Positions 24,137 to 28,769 of a stretch of DNA of 28,769 nt are shown in pieces. The stretch is taken from NCBI GenBank assembly GCA_964511665.1, contig CAZEHA010000043.1, forward strand, positions 1-28,769, read 5' to 3'. Origin of the DNA: JAGOEF01 sp964511665 (GTDB lineage: Bacteria; Bacteroidota; Bacteroidia; Bacteroidales; ML635J-15). Positions within the stretch are counted from its first letter, which is position 1; each line of letters opens with the position of its first letter. The position numbers and the translations under genes were made by a program. The notes beneath the pieces were generated by a model. That model had not been told where the DNA came from and ran no database searches. It was given only the letters and a program-made list of their open reading frames with translations.

Positions 24137-27100
24137 ATGAAAAAACTGATATTCTTTGTGGTTGCAACATTGTTTGCGTCTGTTGTGTGTATGTCGCAAA
24201 CCCAACGCTATTATCCGTATGAAAATGCATTAATTTCGAACAACACCCGTGCGGTTGCACTTGCAGCCGATGGCAATGTATGGATAGGAAGCACACAAGG
24301 CATAACCCGATACGATGGGTCGGAATGGTCGCTTTACAATACCGATAATGGGTTACCCAATAACATGATTTATGATGTGTATTGTGCAGGCAATGGCGAT
24401 GTTTGGATTGCTACTGCGGCAGGAATTGCCGTATTCGACGGATTGGGATGGACAGGCTATGGCATTGGCGATGGCTTACCCTCAAACACCATTTGGTGTA
24501 TTACCGGAGATGCCAATGGTAATATCTGGGCCGGTACTTCGAATGCAGGATTCTTTAAATTTGATGGTGAAGTAATTACGGTTTACAGCACCTCAAACGG
24601 ATTGATAAACAATTCAATAAAAGACATTTATGCCGACCGCTCGGGTAGTATTTGGGTTGGCACAGCATCGGGGTTAAGTATGTTCAACGGCCTCGATTTC
24701 AAAAATTTCACACAATCGAACGGACTGGGAGGAAATCTGATAAACAGCATTATTCAGATGAACAACGGTAATATGGCTATTGCAACCAATGGTGGAGTTA
24801 GTTTCTACAATTACTCCGAATGGCAAACCATTACCACAGCACAAGGATTACCCAACAACAGTATTTTATGTTTAACCGAAGACAATTTCGGGAACCTATT
24901 CATGGGATGCGCCAATGGTTTATTTAGATATACCGACGAAGATACCTACCAAACATTTACTGTTAGCAATGGTTTAAGCAATAACATTGTCAATTGCCTC
25001 ACAATCGATGCATTGGGAAATATTTGGGCAGGAACACCTTTTAACGGATTAACAGTTGGAGAACAAAACGAAAACTTCACAATTATCAGAACCAATTTGG
25101 ATATAGTTTCAAACGAAGTGAAACACTTTAGTAATTCGAACGGGAAAGTACTAATTTCTACCGCCGAAGGACTGAACATGGTTGATGGATTCAAATGGAG
25201 AACCTATACTACCACCGAAGGCATTGTTGATAATGCTGTGAATTGCTCGTTTACCGACAATGATGGGGTAATATGGATTGGAACCGCTAATGGATTAACC
25301 CGTATAAACGGCACACAAATTAACAATTTCACCAATGCAAATGGACTTACCCACAACAATGTTGTTTCGATAACACAAGATAACAACGACTTGGTTTATA
25401 TTGCCACCGACGACAAAATTGTAGTATTCAACGGCCTGAGCATTGTTGACACCATTTCTACCGACGATGGCATTGCCGACAATAAAATATTTCAGGTTTT
25501 TTTCGATCAGGATGCTAAGCTTTGGGTTCTTTGCGATGGAGGTATCAGCTTTAGAGAAAGTGATGAATTTATTGATGCCAATGTTATTGCCCTTTTCGAA
25601 GTTGTCAGGCCAATGGCAATTGCTAATGATGCTGCCGGAGGAGTTGTAATCGGCTCCGACGAATACCTATACTTCTACCCTGACGGTCTTACTGCAGCCT
25701 CGGCTATTGCCCATCCTTTCACAGTAGAACAGTTTGCCGTTTTATCGATTATCAGTGAGGCAGGTGGAAACTACCTAATGAATTTTGAAAATGGGGCCTT
25801 ATATCAATTCGATGGCACAACATGGGATGAAATACCTACTGCCTTTCCGGTATCGTATGTTTATGCCGAAAACAACCATGTTGTATGGCATGGGTTTACC
25901 GATGATGGGGCCATGCGTATTTGCCCAACCTGTACAGAAACAAGTTTTACTGTTTCGCAACTTGCCTGCAGTGGCGAAAATCTTATTCCCACTGTTGATA
26001 TAAGTATTACAAGCCCTACCGGTCCGGGTTATGAGTACTCTCTCGATGCCGGGTTAAATTTCAGCAACAACAGCACTTTTACCGGTGTAAAAGCAGGAAC
26101 CTACCATTTATTGATTCGCAATTCGGGGACTATTGTTGCCGACAGTGTTATCACTATCGAAGCTTGGTATGGTATTGAAACTGTGATGACAATTTCTCAG
26201 ATAAACTGTTACGGCAACAACAATGGCAGTGTAGAAATAACACAACTGCCGGTGCCGGGGTCGTTTATATGGAATAACAACAATACTACCCAAACCCTAT
26301 TCGAAAACCTCACAGCTGCTGTGTATTCGGTGAGCATTACCGATGCTACGAGCTCGTGCAAATTGTTCCTCAGCAATCAGATTATTGAGCCTTCGCAACT
26401 AATAGTTAACGAAACAGTGCAACATGTGCTTTGCCATGGAAATACAACCGGTAGCATCAGTCTTTCTATTTCGGGAGGCACAACTCCATATTCAATTCAA
26501 TGGAACGGTGGAAGTACCGGCACGCAACTAAACAACCTGACTGCAGGCAATTACAATTATACAGTAACCGATAATAACGGATGTCAGGTAACCGCACAAG
26601 TAAACATCACCCAGCCGGCTTCGGCACTAAGTCTTCAGGGCGAAGCTGCCGATGTTGATTGTTATGGCGATTTGGGCTGGATAAATACAGAGGTGAGCGG
26701 AGGAACGTTGCCTTACGACTTTTTATGGAACGATGACAACACAAATCAAAACCAAACCGATATAGCTGCAGGCACATATCATCTTACCGTAACCGATGCC
26801 AATAGTTGCATCATTTCGGGTTCCTGGCAGGTTACACAGCCGAATGCTCCTATCGAAATCAGCGATATTGATGTTGTGAATGTGTATTGCTTTGGGGAAT
26901 CGACAGGTTCCATAGATATTACCGTTGAAGGAGGCACTCCCGATTATGAATACAGCTGGTCGAAAAACTCTGAGTTTTTCTCCAATACCGAAGACATCGA
27001 CGAACTTTCGATTGGCACCTATCATGTTGTGGTTACCGACAGCCGCGGATGCTCCGATGCCACTTCGGTTGTTATTTCACAATCGTTACCCTTACAGCTA

Positions 27101-28627
27101 TCCATTATCACTACGCCCATTACCTGCCCCGGATACAACAATGGTGTTCTGCACGCTGATGTAAGTGGAGGCACAGGTATTTATTCCAGCTTTTACTGGT
27201 ACAACAATCAGGCTCAGGTAGTAAGCGTTGCTCAAACCTATCAAAATGTTTCACCCGGAACATATACACTGTTGGTAACCGACAGTTATTATTGCACTAT
27301 TAGCGATGTGGCTGTGATGACCGAAGGCGAAGGCTACAATGTCGAAATGCAGGTAAGCCACGTAAGCTGCCATGGAGCATCTGACGGAAGCATCCAAGTA
27401 ATTGTAAACGGGGGTGCAGTAACCGATGTAGATTATGTTTGGACTGACGGGGTTGGAGGAAATTCGCCCTTAGCATCTAATTTACAGGCCGGCACCTATC
27501 ATGTAACCATAATCGATTCCGAAAACTGTGAATCGTCAGCCTCTGCGATTGTAAGTCAACCTGCCATGGCTGATTTGGGAGCATTTCCCGAAAACGGAGA
27601 ATATCGCTTTTGCAGTGGCGACGAATTAATACTTGATGCAGGCGAAGGCTACAACAGTTATGCTTGGTCGACAGGATCAACAAATCAATCGATTCCGGTT
27701 ATTAATGGAGGGACCTATACCATAGTGGTGCGCGATGTGAACAATTGCTTGCTGGGCGACACAGCAACTGTAGTGGTTGGCACAGTTTTTCAGGACGAAG
27801 ATATAAATTTGGTATCGGTAAACGAAATCAATAAAGTTACATTGTATTGGCAGAAGACCCCGGATGTTGGAACCGATTATTACAACATTTACCGCAAATC
27901 AGGTTTTCAATATGTGCTCTACGATAATCATGATGCATTGCTACCGGCAATCTATATCGACGATAATTCAGATGCCACACAAACCAACTATAGCTACAAA
28001 ATATCTTCGGTGGACACTTGCGGCAATGAATCGTTTTTAAGCGATGCACATTCATCGATATTTCTCAGTGTAAATTCTGCACAATATAATCAACAAGTGG
28101 TTTGCACCCTGAACTATACCCCGTATGAAGGATTCTTCGTTGTGTATTACTATATTCTGAAAGGCACAAGCCCCGACAACCTAGAAGTAGCCGACCAAAA
28201 TCTGTACAACGAATACCAGTATATCGAGTTCAATCCCAATGCCGAAGGAACCTATTACCAGATTATGGTGCGCAGGCTCGATGGTTGTTATCCGGGCGAT
28301 GGTAACTACTACGACACAGCCTATTCGAACATAGTGTTCTGTCAGCCCTACAATGCGCTTCAGCCCGATAGTTTCGACGCCGAAATACAGGTATACCCGA
28401 GTGTGTTTAGCGACCATATCAATCTTGAATTTGGGTACCCAATTCACGAATCCACAAATCTTAGTCTGGTTAATACCATTGGGCAATCAGTGTTTACGCA
28501 AACCTTATACGTGAATACCGAAGGCAAACAGCGCATCGAAATTCCCCGCCATATTTCGCCGGGAATGTATATGTTGCAAATAAAAACGGGCAATCGTCTG
28601 GTTAATAAAAAGTTAATTAAAGAATAA
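24137..28627 (+). CDS. Secreted surface protein: propeller repeats, SprB-like repeats and T9SS sorting domain
   Basis: The 1496-residue protein starts with a signal peptide (MKKLIFFVVATLFASVVCMSQ). Residues of about 30-480 hold eleven clear Reg_prop-type beta-propeller repeats (pattern NGLPNN...GNIWIGT..GL..FDG), and two weaker ones follow to about 580. From about 600 to 1150 come seven SprB-like repeats; six share a Cys-x-Gly near the start (NCYG, LCHG, DCYG, YCFG, TCPG, SCHG) and a second Cys near the end. A PKD/Ig-like segment (about 1150-1205), a fibronectin III-like segment (about 1225-1300) and a T9SS type A sorting domain (from about 1416, QVYPSVFSDHINLEF, ending NKKLIKE) complete it. 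It has no kinase or DNA-binding part. It is expected to be exported by T9SS and fixed at the cell surface; adhesion or ligand binding is inferred. Confidence 0.88.
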   Translation: MKKLIFFVVATLFASVVCMSQTQRYYPYENALISNNTRAVALAADGNVWIGSTQGITRYDGSEWSLYNTDNGLPNNMIYDVYCAGNGDVWIATAAGIAVFDGLGWTGYGIGDGLPSNTIWCITGDANGNIWAGTSNAGFFKFDGEVITVYSTSNGLINNSIKDIYADRSGSIWVGTASGLSMFNGLDFKNFTQSNGLGGNLINSIIQMNNGNMAIATNGGVSFYNYSEWQTITTAQGLPNNSILCLTEDNFGNLFMGCANGLFRYTDEDTYQTFTVSNGLSNNIVNCLTIDALGNIWAGTPFNGLTVGEQNENFTIIRTNLDIVSNEVKHFSNSNGKVLISTAEGLNMVDGFKWRTYTTTEGIVDNAVNCSFTDNDGVIWIGTANGLTRINGTQINNFTNANGLTHNNVVSITQDNNDLVYIATDDKIVVFNGLSIVDTISTDDGIADNKIFQVFFDQDAKLWVLCDGGISFRESDEFIDANVIALFEVVRPMAIANDAAGGVVIGSDEYLYFYPDGLTAASAIAHPFTVEQFAVLSIISEAGGNYLMNFENGALYQFDGTTWDEIPTAFPVSYVYAENNHVVWHGFTDDGAMRICPTCTETSFTVSQLACSGENLIPTVDISITSPTGPGYEYSLDAGLNFSNNSTFTGVKAGTYHLLIRNSGTIVADSVITIEAWYGIETVMTISQINCYGNNNGSVEITQLPVPGSFIWNNNNTTQTLFENLTAAVYSVSITDATSSCKLFLSNQIIEPSQLIVNETVQHVLCHGNTTGSISLSISGGTTPYSIQWNGGSTGTQLNNLTAGNYNYTVTDNNGCQVTAQVNITQPASALSLQGEAADVDCYGDLGWINTEVSGGTLPYDFLWNDDNTNQNQTDIAAGTYHLTVTDANSCIISGSWQVTQPNAPIEISDIDVVNVYCFGESTGSIDITVEGGTPDYEYSWSKNSEFFSNTEDIDELSIGTYHVVVTDSRGCSDATSVVISQSLPLQLSIITTPITCPGYNNGVLHADVSGGTGIYSSFYWYNNQAQVVSVAQTYQNVSPGTYTLLVTDSYYCTISDVAVMTEGEGYNVEMQVSHVSCHGASDGSIQVIVNGGAVTDVDYVWTDGVGGNSPLASNLQAGTYHVTIIDSENCESSASAIVSQPAMADLGAFPENGEYRFCSGDELILDAGEGYNSYAWSTGSTNQSIPVINGGTYTIVVRDVNNCLLGDTATVVVGTVFQDEDINLVSVNEINKVTLYWQKTPDVGTDYYNIYRKSGFQYVLYDNHDALLPAIYIDDNSDATQTNYSYKISSVDTCGNESFLSDAHSSIFLSVNSAQYNQQVVCTLNYTPYEGFFVVYYYILKGTSPDNLEVADQNLYNEYQYIEFNPNAEGTYYQIMVRRLDGCYPGDGNYYDTAYSNIVFCQPYNALQPDSFDAEIQVYPSVFSDHINLEFGYPIHESTNLSLVNTIGQSVFTQTLYVNTEGKQRIEIPRHISPGMYMLQIKTGNRLVNKKLIKE
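24230..25565 (+). repeat. Coding repeats: about eleven propeller blades
   Basis: Eleven units of about 40 codons each encode the pattern (N/D)GL(P)NN, a short strand, G(N)IWIGT..G(L)..F(D/N)G. Examples begin with NGLPNN, DGLPSN, NGLINN, NGLGGN, QGLPNN, NGLSNN, EGIVDN, NGLTHN and DGIADN. The units have diverged in DNA, so this is not a recent tandem duplication. Confidence 0.75.
25950..27570 (+). repeat. Coding repeats: seven SprB-like units
   Basis: Seven units of about 75-82 codons each. The core pattern is Cys-x-Gly, then (D/N)GS(I/V), a GGT-type turn, a W strand, AGTYH or SPGTYT, VTD, a Cys and SQP. The first unit (SQLACSGENL) lacks the second Cys. These are the repeats best known from the gliding adhesin SprB of Flavobacterium johnsoniae. 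Confidence 0.7.
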
Positions 28628-28769
28628 GCCCTGCGGGTTTGCATAGTAAGGCATGTAATTTGCTGCACCCGTTGCTGTAAACATTAATTAGTCAATCCTT
28701 AAATTTATTCTAATCTGTTGATAATCAACAATTAAATGTTAATAAAGCGGTGGTTTGTAGGGTTTTAAA

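Noticed and set aside
24137..25565. Hybrid two-component sensor, suggested by the propeller repeats
   Set aside because: There is no transmembrane helix after the propeller, no histidine kinase, receiver or AraC domain; the protein ends in a T9SS sorting domain.
28626..28640. AAGCCC-TGC-GGGTTT hairpin at the stop codon of the propeller/SprB gene as a terminator
   Set aside because: The stem is only 6 bp with a G-U pair and a 3-base loop, it overlaps the stop codon, and only three T follow. Too weak to list as a terminator.
1..28769. Mobile elements, CRISPR arrays, integrase or attachment sites next to the tRNA-Ser
   Set aside because: No transposase, integrase, direct-repeat array or repeated copy of the tRNA 3' end was seen anywhere in the window.

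Overview
The window looks like a chromosomal segment from a member of the Bacteroidota, most likely an anaerobic or marine Bacteroidales-type bacterium; the exact lineage is inference. Four things point there. Promoters match the Bacteroidetes -7 consensus TAnnTTTG instead of TATAAT. Start codons sit in A-rich sequence without obvious Shine-Dalgarno motifs. Two large secreted proteins end in type IX secretion (T9SS) sorting domains. Two NhaD-type sodium/proton antiporters suggest a salty or alkaline habitat. I see no insertion sequence, prophage, CRISPR array, frameshifted gene or compositional break, so this is ordinary core chromosome with some lineage-specific envelope genes.

Layout. At the left edge is a tRNA-Ser(UGA) on the minus strand, with its promoter. 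Next come an HU-family nucleoid protein and trmH on the plus strand, separated by a strong terminator hairpin. A minus-strand block follows (1.4-7.3 kb): a secreted subtilisin-like protease with a T9SS tail, a periplasmic protein with two DUF1573 domains, a membrane zinc metallopeptidase, and tsaD. A compact divergent promoter region separates tsaD from tamB (7.4-11.9 kb), which probably uses a TTG start. Two tandem nhaD paralogs follow, each with its own TAnnTTTG element. A perfect bidirectional terminator separates nhaD2 from convergent ftsE.

The right half reads on the plus strand. A 1042-residue periplasmic TPR protein is tightly coupled to a predicted outer-membrane beta-barrel. Then come gyrB with a closely spaced nitroreductase gene, and a 1496-residue secreted protein made of Reg_prop-type propeller repeats, SprB-like repeats, a fibronectin-like segment and a T9SS sorting domain.

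How the genes work together. Many products belong to the cell envelope: TamB (envelope assembly and lipid transport), the TPR/barrel pair, the DUF1573 protein, the metallopeptidase, FtsE, the NhaD pumps and two T9SS cargoes. The rest are housekeeping: HU and gyrase (DNA topology), TrmH and TsaD (tRNA modification), and tRNA-Ser. No T9SS machinery gene is in the window, so the machinery must be encoded elsewhere. The best candidates for undescribed biology are the TPR/beta-barrel pair and the propeller/SprB surface protein. No intergenic stretch exceeds 300 bases; the longest are 13488-13777 (about 290 bases, rich in dyad symmetry) and 86-345 (about 260 bases, holding the tRNA-Ser and HU promoters).
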